A DNA stretch of 36,120 nt from Rhodospirillaceae bacterium. Its GTDB lineage: Bacteria > Pseudomonadota > Alphaproteobacteria > CACIAM-22H2. This document shows, one piece after another, positions 7,348 through 15,543 of this stretch. Under the pieces are notes generated by a model. The model had not been told where the DNA came from. It did not search any database and saw nothing but the letters and a program-made list of their open reading frames with translations. Both the position numbers and the translations under genes were made by a program. Location: positions 1 through 36,120 of the forward strand of contig SHVT01000010.1 in NCBI GenBank assembly GCA_009694125.1. The letters are read 5' to 3'. Each line of letters opens with the position of its first letter. Within the stretch, counting starts at the first letter, position 1.

Positions 7348-8097
7348 TTAGCGGCGCACATACTCCATGTCTTGGCCCCGGATTTCGAATTGAATCTTGG
7401 CCCAGACGCCTTGGGAATACCACAGGTTCAGATTGAGGTCGCCGGTCATGCGATAGCGGCGGGAATCGCCGGGCACGCCCCGAGCCGGTTTCGTGTCGGG
7501 ACCCATTTCCATGGCCTCGACTTTGGAGATTTCGCCGGTTTGCGTGTTGAGGAGGTTCTTCTGGTTCACGGTCGCGATGTTCCAGTAACTGGTTGGAATC
7601 AGCCCGACGGGAACAACGTGCCGATTCGCCGGGGTATCAACGACCGCCTTGTCGCCTTCGGCCCGGTACGAGACACGGTAGGGCGTGCCATCGTCGTCGG
7701 TTTTGGTGTCCAGGGACACCAGGCGCCCGCCACGCCAGACTTCAGTGTTGTGGTGCACATAGCGAAATAGGGTCAGAAACCCAAGCTGGTAGCGAAGTTC
7801 GATGTCGATGTCGACCTGCAATTCGTCGCCGTTTTCCGTAAAGACCACGCTGTGCTTGCCGAAATCGCTGCCGTTGCGAAGGACGAGAAAATCCAGGCGA
7901 CGTGTTTGCGGCACGGAAGCAAGCAGCCGCGGCGACCCACCCAAATCGGACTGCGCCCACACGTTGCTAGGCGCGAGAATCGAGCCAATGGTTCCTGCTG
8001 CGGTGCACAAAAAGCGTCGTCGCGACGACGAATCGGGCACCAGCGCGACACACAGCCGCGCAACCTCCCTCAGATTCTCCCTGTCGCCGTTTGCCAT
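7348..8097 (-). CDS. Tat-exported DUF6134-like protein
   Basis: About 249 residues. Residues 25-30, S-R-R-R-F-L, with the following hydrophobic run and a cleavage site after N-V-W-A (about residue 48), form a twin-arginine signal, so the protein is probably exported folded to the periplasm. The mature part is beta-rich: R-R-L-D-F-L-V-L-R-N-G-S-D-F-G-K-H, E-L-Q-V-D-I-D-I-E-L-R-Y, V-G-L-I-P-T-S-Y-W-N, and R-R-Y-R-M-T-G-D-L-N-L-N-L-W-Y. This pattern fits DUF6134 as I remember it, a family of unknown function. ATG 8097, with GGTGGA upstream, is chosen; the frame stays open far upstream but that part has no family character and overlaps the divergent HupE gene. It probably leads the DUF6134-SDR(-barrel protein) string. 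Confidence 0.75.
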   Translation of the reverse strand: MANGDRENLREVARLCVALVPDSSSRRRFLCTAAGTIGSILAPSNVWAQSDLGGSPRLLASVPQTRRLDFLVLRNGSDFGKHSVVFTENGDELQVDIDIELRYQLGFLTLFRYVHHNTEVWRGGRLVSLDTKTDDDGTPYRVSYRAEGDKAVVDTPANRHVVPVGLIPTSYWNIATVNQKNLLNTQTGEISKVEAMEMGPDTKPARGVPGDSRRYRMTGDLNLNLWYSQGVWAKIQFEIRGQDMEYVRR

Positions 8098-8206
8098 TCT
8101 GTCCACCGCGATCTCGTTGACGCCCCACGCCGGAGACTTAGGCGCAATAGCCGGAGAACAATGTGCAACCGCGTAATTGTAACAAATCGTGATCGAATGT
8201 CGACAA

Positions 8207-8235
8207 TTGACGTTGCGGCGGGTCCGTAATAACCC
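8207..8235 (+). promoter_or_regulatory. Candidate sigma-70-type promoter for the hupE-like/zur pair
   Basis: TTGACG at 8207-8212, a 17-base spacer, then TAACCC at 8230-8235, ending 32 bases before the start codon. The -35 is good and the -10 poor. The 170-base divergent gap is AT-richer than its surroundings, as expected for a control region. I looked for a clear Zur palindrome and did not find a convincing one. Confidence 0.3.
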
Positions 8236-8267
8236 TTGAGGTTCACTCGACAATACGGGAGTCGCCC

Positions 8268-8867
8268 ATGGAATCACGTCGGCCCGGAAGGTTCGCTTTG
8301 CGGGCATTTCTTCCGCTGCTCTGCGCCGGTCTCTTTGCGCGCACCGCCGAAGCCCATCTTTTCGGCGCTCATGGCGCCGCGGCGGCGGAAGGATTGGCTC
8401 ATCCCTTCGCCGGCCTCGACCATCTGTTGGCGATGATCGCGGTCGGGGTGTGGGCGGTGCAGCAAGGTGGGCGAGCCCTGTGGGCAGTTCCCACCGCCTT
8501 CGTCGCCGCGATGGCGATCGGCGGCGCCTTAAGCTTGTTTGGAGGCACCCTGCCGGCAACCGAGTCCGTCATCGCCGGATCGCTGATCGTTCTCGGCCTT
8601 CTGGTCGGGTTGGCGGTGCGCCCCGCGCCCTGGATCGCGGCCTGCGTCGTTGGCTTTTTTGCGCTGTTTCATGGCCACGCCCATGGTGGCGAATTGCCGG
8701 ATGCCGGCGCGCCTTGGTTGTATGCGCTCGGCTTCATCGTCGCGAACGTGGCGCTTCACGGCGTCGGCATGATTGGCGGTCTGGCTCTTGGCGCCAAACC
8801 CCTGTCGCGTTGGGCCGGCGCCGGCGTGACCGCCGCGGGTCTGGCGCTTGTTCTCGTAGCCTTTTGA
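8268..8867 (+). CDS. HupE/UreJ family metal permease
   Basis: A 199-residue membrane protein with a signal-like N-terminus ending A-E-A-H and about six helices. Family motifs are present: H-P-F-A-G-L-D-H-L-L-A-M at residues 45-56 and F-H-G-H-A-H-G at residues 134-140, the histidines expected to bind metal. Members are known or proposed to carry nickel or cobalt into the cell. The gene is followed after 13 bases by a Zur-type regulator on the same strand, so zinc is an alternative substrate here. The N-terminal H-L-F-G-A-H-G just after the signal may give a first metal site outside the membrane. The family is clear; the metal is inference. Confidence 0.9.
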   Translation: MESRRPGRFALRAFLPLLCAGLFARTAEAHLFGAHGAAAAEGLAHPFAGLDHLLAMIAVGVWAVQQGGRALWAVPTAFVAAMAIGGALSLFGGTLPATESVIAGSLIVLGLLVGLAVRPAPWIAACVVGFFALFHGHAHGGELPDAGAPWLYALGFIVANVALHGVGMIGGLALGAKPLSRWAGAGVTAAGLALVLVAF

Positions 8868-8880
8868 TCGGGACATACCC

Positions 8881-9426
8881 ATGAGGCCGAGTGGCGAGCG
8901 GCGCGCCGCCGAGCTGCCGCGGGCGAGTGTGACGCCACGCCCACCGACTCTCGGCCGGCGGTCGCCCTTCCCCAAGCACAGCCACGACCACAAGGCCTGT
9001 GTCTCCACGGCGGTTTCCGCGGCCGGGGCCTATTGCGAGCACCGGCGCCAGCGCCTGACGCCGGTGCGCAAGCGTGTCCTGGAAATGGTGTGGCACAGCC
9101 ATAAGCCGGTCGGCGCTTATGCGCTTTTGGACGGCCTTCTCGAGGAAGGACGCCGCGCGGCGCCCACGACGGTCTATCGCGCCTTGGATTTTCTTCTCGG
9201 GCTGGGGCTGGTTCACCGCATCGCGTCGCTCAACGCCTTTGTCGGCTGTCCTCAGCCGGGCCAGCCCCATACCGGGCAATTTCTCATCTGCGAGGCCTGC
9301 GGCAGCGCCGAGGAAATAGACGATGAAGGCATTGCCCAGGCGGTGCGGCGGGGGGCCGAACGTATCGGCTTTCGCGTGCAGCACCCGACCATCGAAATCA
9401 CCGGGCGTTGCCCGCGCTGCCGCTGA
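8881..9426 (+). CDS. zur: Fur-family transcriptional regulator, Zur type
   Basis: A 181-residue Fur-family repressor. The winged helix contains R-L-T-P-V-R-K-R-V-L near residues 58-67 and the recognition helix P-T-T-V-Y-R-A-L-D-F at residues 95-104. Structural zinc pairs are Cys137/Cys140 (C-E-A-C) and Cys177/Cys180 (C-P-R-C at the C-terminus). The lack of the Fur-type H-H-D-H motif and the overall pattern fit Zur better than Fur or PerR. The N-terminus is longer than usual, with a His-rich H-S-H-D-H-K at 33-38 before Cys40; a shorter start is possible but no better-placed start codon was seen. It probably controls the permease gene ahead of it. Its last 29 bases overlap the convergent ctaA. 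Confidence 0.85.
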   Translation: MRPSGERRAAELPRASVTPRPPTLGRRSPFPKHSHDHKACVSTAVSAAGAYCEHRRQRLTPVRKRVLEMVWHSHKPVGAYALLDGLLEEGRRAAPTTVYRALDFLLGLGLVHRIASLNAFVGCPQPGQPHTGQFLICEACGSAEEIDDEGIAQAVRRGAERIGFRVQHPTIEITGRCPRCR

Positions 9427-10528
9427 GCCGGTGCGCGGCCCACAGCGCGGCCGCGAATAGAACCATCGCGCCGGCCTGATGAAGAATGGCCAGCGGGATC
9501 GGAACGACGTAGAGCAGCGTTAATACCCCGAGGGTGACCTGGATCAGGGTCGCGGCGAGGACGACGTGGATGGCGAACCGGATTTCGCTCGCGTGCTCGC
9601 CGCCCCGCGCCCGCCACCATAACCAGACCGACACCGCCAGGATCGTTATCCCGAGAAGTCGATGATTGAACTGCACGGCGGCGACATTTTCGAACGCATT
9701 CGCCCACCACGGCGACAGATCGAAATAACCCCCTGGGATCAGCCGTCCGTTCATCAGGGGAAAGGTGTTGAAGGTCAGCCCGGCGTCCAGCCCGGCGACG
9801 AAGGCCCCGGCCAGCGCCTGTAGAAATATCAGAATCGCCAGGATCGCTGCCCAGCGCCAAAGAGCCTGCGCCGTTTCGTGCCGACGCGAACGCGGTGAAT
9901 CAAGGCCGAGTGCCAGCCACAACATCCACCCCAACACAATCATCGCCAGGCCCAAATGCGCCGCGAGTCGATAAGGGCTGACATCGGGTTCGTCCACCAG
10001 ACCGCTTTGCACCATGTACCAGCCAAGAGCACCCTGTAACCCGCCCAGGGCCAAAATGCCCGAGCACTGCAACGCCAGACCCCCGCGCAATCGCCCCTTG
10101 ATCACGAACCAGGCGAAAGGAAGCGCGAAAACCACGCCGATCAATCTTCCCCACAACCGATGTGTCCATTCCATCCAGAAGATCGCCTTGAACTCGGCGA
10201 GCGACATGCCTTCGTTCAATTTCCGATATTCGGGAAACTGCTGGTATTTGGCGAAGGCATCCGCCCAACCCCGATCCGACAGGGGCGGCAGGGCACCCAG
10301 CAACGGCTGCCATTCGACGATCGACAGGCCGGACTGGGTAAGTCGGGTCATTCCGCCCAACACGACCATGACAAAAACCATGGCGAAGCACAGATACAGC
10401 CAAAGCGCGATGGCCCGGGATTTCGGCGCCGAGGAGATTTCGGCGGAGGGGAGAGCGTCGACCTTCATGAGCCGTTCAATACGCCGCCGATCCTCGCCGC
10501 GCAATTCGTTCCCGACCACCTCGGCCAT
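9398..10528 (-). CDS. ctaA: Heme A synthase (CtaA/COX15 type)
   Basis: A 376-residue membrane protein with about eight helices, the usual length for alphaproteobacterial CtaA, which oxidises the C8 methyl of heme O to make heme A for aa3-type cytochrome oxidase. Visible hallmarks are G-G-x-T-R-L-T-x-S-G-L-S-I-V-E-W near residues 58-73, W-M-E-W-T-H-R-L-W-G-R-L-I-G near residues 117-130, A-A-H-L-G-L-A, F-N-T-F-P-L-M-N-G, Q-F-N-H-R-L-L-G and A-I-L-H-Q-A-G. These hold the paired histidine heme ligands of the two four-helix halves. A second start at 10468 would remove 20 charged residues; neither has a strong ribosome site. The other ctaB/ctaG genes are not in view. The gene overlaps zur tail to tail. 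Confidence 0.93.
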   Translation of the reverse strand: MAEVVGNELRGEDRRRIERLMKVDALPSAEISSAPKSRAIALWLYLCFAMVFVMVVLGGMTRLTQSGLSIVEWQPLLGALPPLSDRGWADAFAKYQQFPEYRKLNEGMSLAEFKAIFWMEWTHRLWGRLIGVVFALPFAWFVIKGRLRGGLALQCSGILALGGLQGALGWYMVQSGLVDEPDVSPYRLAAHLGLAMIVLGWMLWLALGLDSPRSRRHETAQALWRWAAILAILIFLQALAGAFVAGLDAGLTFNTFPLMNGRLIPGGYFDLSPWWANAFENVAAVQFNHRLLGITILAVSVWLWWRARGGEHASEIRFAIHVVLAATLIQVTLGVLTLLYVVPIPLAILHQAGAMVLFAAALWAAHRLSGSAGNAR

Positions 10529-10652
10529 CGCGGAACTGGCATTTCCTCACCCCGCGTGGGGATGTATCGGACATGACAGGCTGCCGGCCGAGTGTTAAGA
10601 GCCTAGGCTGAAATCCAACCCTATTTCACTTCCTTAAGCGTAGTTTTGGCAC

Positions 10653-13600
10653 ATGAACGACAATCGAACCGCGATCGCCGGGACCCTCGCTCTCGCCCAT
10701 GGCCTGTCTTTCCCCGATTTGTATACCCGCGACGGTCTCGCCAAGCTCGACGCCCTGTTTATCGCGGCCCTGCGTCAAGCCAATGGCGCGCTGTGCGAAC
10801 GCCTATTGGGCGGGCGCGCGGCTCCCCAGACCCTTTCGGCGAAAGACGAGGGCAACCTTTTGATCGCGCTGGCCCCGCATTTGGATGCCTTTATCGTGGC
10901 GCTGTTCGGGGTCGCGAAGGAAGCCGCCGCACTTCGCCAAGGTCACGGCCTGCTGAACCCGCTTTTCGAGGTCAAGCGGCTGTTTGTCCAACGCCGCGCG
11001 GTAAAGGACTTCGCCGCCGCGATTGCGATGGCCTTCGACGGTCCGGCGCTGGCGGCCGCGCTGGAAAAGCGGATCGGCGGGAAGGTCACCGAACTTACCT
11101 TCGCCGGGGCCGTCGTCCAATGGCTGAAGGATGAGGCGGCGAATGCCGAGGCTCTGGACCTCGCCGCGCGTTACGCCGCCTGGGCGGTGCACAGCGATGC
11201 CGGCCGCGCGCGGCACGGCGCCGGTGTGTTGTTCAAGGTGCCGCATAAGGTCGACCACCAAAACCTGGTGCCGGTCGAATCCACATCGGTGAACGGCGTT
11301 CCGGCGGTGAGACTGCCCCCCGGTCATTGGCGTCACCGCGAAGGCTTCGCGCTGACCGATCCCGGCATGGACCTGACCCATACCTTGGACCAGGCCAATT
11401 ACTGCATCTGGTGCCACAATCAGGGTAAGGATTCCTGCTCGAAGGGCCTCACCGAAAAATCCGGCGCCTTTCGCAAGAGCCCGCTGGGCGTGACGCTCGC
11501 CGGCTGCCCACTCGAAGAAAAAATCTCGGAAATGCACGTGGCCAAGGCTGCGGGCGACGCAATCGGCGCCCTCGCGATCATCGCCGTCGACAACCCGCTG
11601 GCCGCGGCGACCGGGCACCGCATCTGCAACGATTGCATGAAATCCTGCATCTTTCAGAAACAGGAGCCGGTCGACATTCCGCAAGCCGAAACCCGGACGC
11701 TCAAGGACGTACTCGAACTTCCCTGGGGCTTCGAGATCTATTCGCTGCTCACGCGCTGGAACCCGCTCAATTTGCGCCGGCCGCTGCCGCTGCCGTCGAG
11801 CGGCCGTTCGGTGCTGGTCGTTGGCCTGGGGCCGGCGGGGTTTTCGCTGGCCCACCACCTACTTAATGACGGGCATCATGTTGCGGCCATCGACGGGCTG
11901 AAAATCGAACCCCTGCCGGAATCGGTGTCGGGAGTAAAACCCAATGGCGGGCGCGTGTCCTTTACCCCGATCCGGGACATCGCCGCACTCAATGAATCCC
12001 TGGACAACCGGGTGATGGCGGGTTTCGGCGGCGTCGCCGAATACGGCATCACCGTGCGCTGGGACAAGAATTTCCTGAAAATCATCCGCCTGATGCTGGA
12101 GCGGCGCGCGGCGTTTGCGATGTTCGGCGGAATCCGCTTCGGCGGCACCGTCACCGTTGAATCCGCGTTCGCGATGGGGTTTGACCACATCGCCCTGTGC
12201 GCCGGCGCGGGAAAACCGACGGTCATCGACATTCCCAACCGCCTTGCCCGCGGCGTGCGCGCCGCCTCCGATTTCCTGATGGCGCTGCAGTTGACGGGCG
12301 CGGCCAAAGCCGCGTCCATTGCCAACCTGCAAATCCGCCTCCCGGTGGTCGTGGTCGGCGGCGGCTTGACCGCGATCGATACGGCCACCGAATCGCTCGC
12401 CTATTACCCGCGGCAGGTCGAAAAATTCCTGTCGCGTTACGAAACTCTGGCGGCGGAACGGGGCGAGGCCGCCTTGCGCCAGGGTTGGACGGAGGAAGAT
12501 CGCGAAATCGGCGACGAATTCATCGTTCACGCCCGCGCCTTGCGCGCCGAACGCGAAGCCGCCGAACGCGAAGGTCGGGCGCCAGCCTTCTTGCCGCTGC
12601 TCGAATCCTGGGGCGGCGTGACCATGGCCTATCGGCGAAAGCTCATCGATGCCCCCAGCTACACGCTCAACCACGAAGAAGTGCACAAGGCGATGGAGGA
12701 AGGCGTGCGTTTCGCCGAAGGGCTGACGCCGGTCGCCATCGACACCGATTCGCGCGGCCATGCCTCCGCGATGCGCTTCACCCGCGCCGACGGCGCCGAG
12801 GCGGTGCTTCCGGCGCGTTCGATCCTGGTCGCCGCGGGGACTCAGCCGAACACCGTGCTGGCGCGCGAAGACTCCGACCACTTGGCGCTCGACGGCCGTT
12901 TCTTCCGCGCCCTGGACGAGGCCGGGAACCCGGCCAAGCCGGAGCGGCTGGCCAAACCCGGCGCCGCGCATGTGTTGACGCACCTCGCTCCCGATGGCCG
13001 CGCCGTCAGCTTTTTCGGCGATCTGCATCCTTCGTTTTCGGGCAATGTCGTGAAGGCAATGGGCGGCGCCAAACAAGGTTACCCCCTGGTCAGCCGCATG
13101 TTGGGCCGCGTTGCGCCGCGCCGCTCCGATCCGACGGCGCTTTTTGCCTCGCTGAACGATGAACTCCGCGCCCGCGTGCACGAGGTCGTTCGGCTGACGC
13201 CAACCATCGTGGAGGTCGTCGTCAAAGCCCCGGCCGCCGCCCGCGAATTCCGCCCCGGCCAGTTCTACCGCCTGCAGAACTACGAGACGCTGGCCTTGAC
13301 CGTGGATGGCACGACGCTGGCCATGGAAGGCCTCGCGCTCACCGGCGCCTGGGTGGACCGGGCGAAGGGGCTGGTTTCCGTGATCGTTCTGGAGATGGGC
13401 GGCTCGTCCGATCTCTGCACCTGGCTGAAGCCGGGCGAACCCGTGGTGTTGATGGGTCCGACGGGAACGCCGACGGAGACGCCGGGCGGCGAGACCGCGA
13501 TTCTGGTGGGCGGCGGACTCGGCAATGCGGTGTTGTTCTCGATTGGGCAGGCGCTGCGGTCGGCCGGGTCGCGCGTGGTTTATCTCGCCGGCTACAAACG

Positions 13601-14141
13601 CGGAATCGACCGCTACAAGGTGGAGCAGATCGAAGCGGCGGCCGATATCGTGGTGTGGTGCTGCGACGAAGCGCCCGGATTTCAGCCGACGCGGACGCAG
13701 GATCGCGCCTTTGTCGGCAATATCGTCGATGCGATGTTGGCCTATGCGACGGGTCGCTTGGGGCCGGCGCCGATCGCGCTATCCGGCGCCCAGCGCATGA
13801 TCGCCATCGGGTCCGACGGCATGATGGCGGCAGTGACCCGCGCCCGTCACGGCGTGCTCGCTCCCCATCTCAAGCCGGGCCATATCGGCATCGCCTCCAT
13901 CAATTCCCCGATGCAGTGCATGATGAAGGAAATCTGCGCGCAATGCCTCCAACCGCACCGCGATCCCGCGACCGGCGAGGAGACCGTCGTCTTTTCGTGT
14001 TTCAACCAGGACCAGTTGATGGACGACGTCGATTTCGCCGCGCTTCGTCAGCGGCTGGGCCAAAATCAGGTTCAGGAAAAGCTCACGCGGGCCTGGATCG
14101 ACCGCTGCCTGAGGCGCCTCAATCTGCGCAAGGCGGCTTGA
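10653..14141 (+). CDS. Fused GltD/NfnB-like and PyrK/NfnA-like flavin iron-sulphur oxidoreductase
   Basis: A 1162-residue protein in recognisable blocks. Residues 1-240 are helical and unknown to me. Residues 250-340 carry a GltD-type iron-sulphur domain: C251-x2-C254-x7-C262, G-C285-P-L-E-E, and T-G-H-R-I-C325-x2-C328-x3-C332 followed by E-P-V-D-I. Residues 385-410 hold FAD motif G-L-G-P-A-G (391-396), and residues near 565-575 a second Rossmann motif (V-V-G-G-G-L-T-A-I-D). From about 834 comes a ferredoxin-reductase fold: F-R-P-G-Q-F-Y, then a nucleotide-binding L-V-G-G-G-L-G-N near 950. The end has cysteines 1089, 1095, 1098 and 1116, spaced much like the [2Fe-2S] site of PyrK. NfnB and NfnA, normally two subunits of an electron-bifurcating NADH/ferredoxin:NADP reductase, have these same two module types. 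The module order is seen; bifurcation is only inference. It may be soluble; no membrane helix was noticed. The start codon has no strong Shine-Dalgarno. Confidence 0.8.
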   Translation: MNDNRTAIAGTLALAHGLSFPDLYTRDGLAKLDALFIAALRQANGALCERLLGGRAAPQTLSAKDEGNLLIALAPHLDAFIVALFGVAKEAAALRQGHGLLNPLFEVKRLFVQRRAVKDFAAAIAMAFDGPALAAALEKRIGGKVTELTFAGAVVQWLKDEAANAEALDLAARYAAWAVHSDAGRARHGAGVLFKVPHKVDHQNLVPVESTSVNGVPAVRLPPGHWRHREGFALTDPGMDLTHTLDQANYCIWCHNQGKDSCSKGLTEKSGAFRKSPLGVTLAGCPLEEKISEMHVAKAAGDAIGALAIIAVDNPLAAATGHRICNDCMKSCIFQKQEPVDIPQAETRTLKDVLELPWGFEIYSLLTRWNPLNLRRPLPLPSSGRSVLVVGLGPAGFSLAHHLLNDGHHVAAIDGLKIEPLPESVSGVKPNGGRVSFTPIRDIAALNESLDNRVMAGFGGVAEYGITVRWDKNFLKIIRLMLERRAAFAMFGGIRFGGTVTVESAFAMGFDHIALCAGAGKPTVIDIPNRLARGVRAASDFLMALQLTGAAKAASIANLQIRLPVVVVGGGLTAIDTATESLAYYPRQVEKFLSRYETLAAERGEAALRQGWTEEDREIGDEFIVHARALRAEREAAEREGRAPAFLPLLESWGGVTMAYRRKLIDAPSYTLNHEEVHKAMEEGVRFAEGLTPVAIDTDSRGHASAMRFTRADGAEAVLPARSILVAAGTQPNTVLAREDSDHLALDGRFFRALDEAGNPAKPERLAKPGAAHVLTHLAPDGRAVSFFGDLHPSFSGNVVKAMGGAKQGYPLVSRMLGRVAPRRSDPTALFASLNDELRARVHEVVRLTPTIVEVVVKAPAAAREFRPGQFYRLQNYETLALTVDGTTLAMEGLALTGAWVDRAKGLVSVIVLEMGGSSDLCTWLKPGEPVVLMGPTGTPTETPGGETAILVGGGLGNAVLFSIGQALRSAGSRVVYLAGYKRGIDRYKVEQIEAAADIVVWCCDEAPGFQPTRTQDRAFVGNIVDAMLAYATGRLGPAPIALSGAQRMIAIGSDGMMAAVTRARHGVLAPHLKPGHIGIASINSPMQCMMKEICAQCLQPHRDPATGEETVVFSCFNQDQLMDDVDFAALRQRLGQNQVQEKLTRAWIDRCLRRLNLRKAA

Positions 14142-14143
14142 GA

Positions 14144-15307
14144 TTATTCCGCGGCGGTTTCGCTGGCCAACACCTTGGCGAAGGGGATCGCCGCGACGGC
14201 CTGCCGACGGATGAGCTGCGATGCGGGGTTCAGCCCGGATTTGCGGGCGGCCTCCATGACGTGGCGCATCGCCGCGACCACATGACCGGGGGTGGCCGGC
14301 GCGAGATTCGCGGCGATGATGTCGATCGCGCGCTCTTCGAACGGGGCGAACCCGTTGGGGCGGCGGCGCTGGGAATCGAGCAGGGTCAACACGAACCGCT
14401 TTCCATCCGCCGCCGACAGCGGATCGAGAACGATCTGCGCGCGCAGACGACCGAGAACCGGATCGGTGAAAATCGCCGGCACTTCGGCGGCCGACAGATC
14501 GGCGGCGACGACCAGGCAAAAACAATGGCGGCACAGCTCGCACAGCTTGAACAAGGCTTGGTTGGCGGCGAATAGATCGGCCGGTTCGGCGAATCGCAGC
14601 GCGTCGAAATCGTCGATCAACACATAGGCCGCCTTCTTAAAGCGAGCCGGGTCGAGATCGATCTTGAAATCGATCACGAACAGCCCGACGACGCCGGCGA
14701 ACATGGCCAGGGCGTCCGCATTCGATTGGTGCGGCGGCGTCAGCACCGCCAGCAGATCGGGAAGTCCGGTGCAGCCTCGGATTTTCTTGGCGAGATCGGC
14801 GAGGTCCGGGACCTGAATGAGGTGATCGATGATTTCGTCGTCCGAGACGAACGCATTGACCTTGTGCAGGTCGCGATAACGCAGCAATTTGCGTTGAAGG
14901 TAGTCTTGGAAATGCAGGATTTGGCGAACGAAGTCGGATCGCCCGATGACGTCTTCCCGAAAGGTTCGGGCGAGGCCGAGCCGGCGGCCGCCGGCGACCA
15001 GCGAAGGCAGATAGAAGGCGACGGCCTGATAGTCTTCCGCCTCGGCTTCCATCACCTTGTGGCGCGCCCATTGCAGCGCGTGGGTCTTGCCGGCGCCGGC
15101 CGCACCGCGCAGCAGAACGATACCCGAGCTGCCGAACTCATCGGCTCGCGCCAGTCTCAGATGTTTGACCAGATGTTTCTGCGCCGTTTCATTTCCAGCC
15201 CAAAGCGCGGCCCGCGGATCGAGTCCGGGAACCGCCTCCGCCCGAAACGGGTTGGCGGAAAGATTGGCAGCCTTCAGAAACTCGGCGGGCGCCAGCATGG
15301 GGAGCAC
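14144..15307 (-). CDS. P-loop AAA-type ATPase of unknown role
   Basis: A 387-residue ATPase. N-L-S-A-N-P-F near residues 15-21 recalls the start of ExeA/TniB-like ATPases. Walker A is G-A-A-G-A-G-K-T at 68-75, and Walker B Y-V-L-I-D-D-F-D at 228-235. The sensor-1 strand is V-V-A-A-D at 266-270. Just before it is an odd cluster, C256-x2-C259-x2-C262-x-C264. No transmembrane helix or DNA-binding domain was seen. The start is GTG 15307 with AAAAGGA close upstream; ATG 15298 three codons in is equally possible. The gene ends 2 bases from the stop of the NfnAB-like fusion and is divergent from the xanthine-dehydrogenase-like gene. MoxR/CoxD-like ATPases help mature some molybdenum hydroxylases, but this protein is not plainly one of them. 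Confidence 0.7.
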   Translation of the reverse strand: MLPMLAPAEFLKAANLSANPFRAEAVPGLDPRAALWAGNETAQKHLVKHLRLARADEFGSSGIVLLRGAAGAGKTHALQWARHKVMEAEAEDYQAVAFYLPSLVAGGRRLGLARTFREDVIGRSDFVRQILHFQDYLQRKLLRYRDLHKVNAFVSDDEIIDHLIQVPDLADLAKKIRGCTGLPDLLAVLTPPHQSNADALAMFAGVVGLFVIDFKIDLDPARFKKAAYVLIDDFDALRFAEPADLFAANQALFKLCELCRHCFCLVVAADLSAAEVPAIFTDPVLGRLRAQIVLDPLSAADGKRFVLTLLDSQRRRPNGFAPFEERAIDIIAANLAPATPGHVVAAMRHVMEAARKSGLNPASQLIRRQAVAAIPFAKVLASETAAE

Positions 15308-15318
15308 ATATCCTTTTC

Positions 15319-15337
15319 GCGGTCGCTTAACGACCGC
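15319..15337. promoter_or_regulatory. Perfect 7-5-7 inverted repeat upstream of the ATPase gene
   Basis: GCGGTCG-CTTAA-CGACCGC lies 11 bases before the ATPase GTG, on the far side of its ribosome-binding site. It could be an operator or a hairpin in the 5' leader. It sits in the 236-base gap shared with the divergent molybdenum-hydroxylase-like gene; otherwise that gap holds only the small upstream ORF listed separately. Confidence 0.4.
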
Positions 15338-15471
15338 CGTTCGATAGCCGCCTCGCCCCCCCGGACATCGCCGACGCCGAGAACGATCTTAGCCATAGAT
15401 CGCACCCTTGCGAGATGGTTTACATCGGTTAAGCTCCGCCGGTAAACAAAGTCTTAACAAGGGTGGGATTG

Positions 15472-15540
15472 ATGGCGAAATACCGGATGCTGGCGCCGCT
15501 CCGCGCGGATTGCGAAATCTGCAATGGCGAGAGGCTTTGA
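15472..15540 (+). CDS. Possible 22-residue upstream ORF, in frame with the next gene
   Basis: ATG 15472 follows AAGGGTGGGATTG, a fair ribosome site. It encodes 22 residues starting M-A-K-Y-R-M-L-A-P and ending C-E-I-C-N-G-E-R-L, then TGA at 15538-15540. The TTG start of the molybdenum-hydroxylase-like gene lies one codon later in the same frame. It may be a leader peptide feeding reinitiation, or a true N-terminal extension cut off by a stop mutation. No homologue is recognised. Confidence 0.3.
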   Translation: MAKYRMLAPLRADCEICNGERL

Positions 15541-15543
15541 ACA

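Noticed and set aside
8098-8267. A Zur operator in the divergent hupE-like control gap
   Set aside because: The AT-rich GTAATTGTAAC is not a convincing palindrome and does not match the Zur consensus I remember.
11859-13181. A 440-codon minus-strand open frame inside the NfnAB-like gene, with another at 10803-11858
   Set aside because: No motif and His/Arg/Gly-rich composition; the plus-strand protein has recognisable domains throughout.
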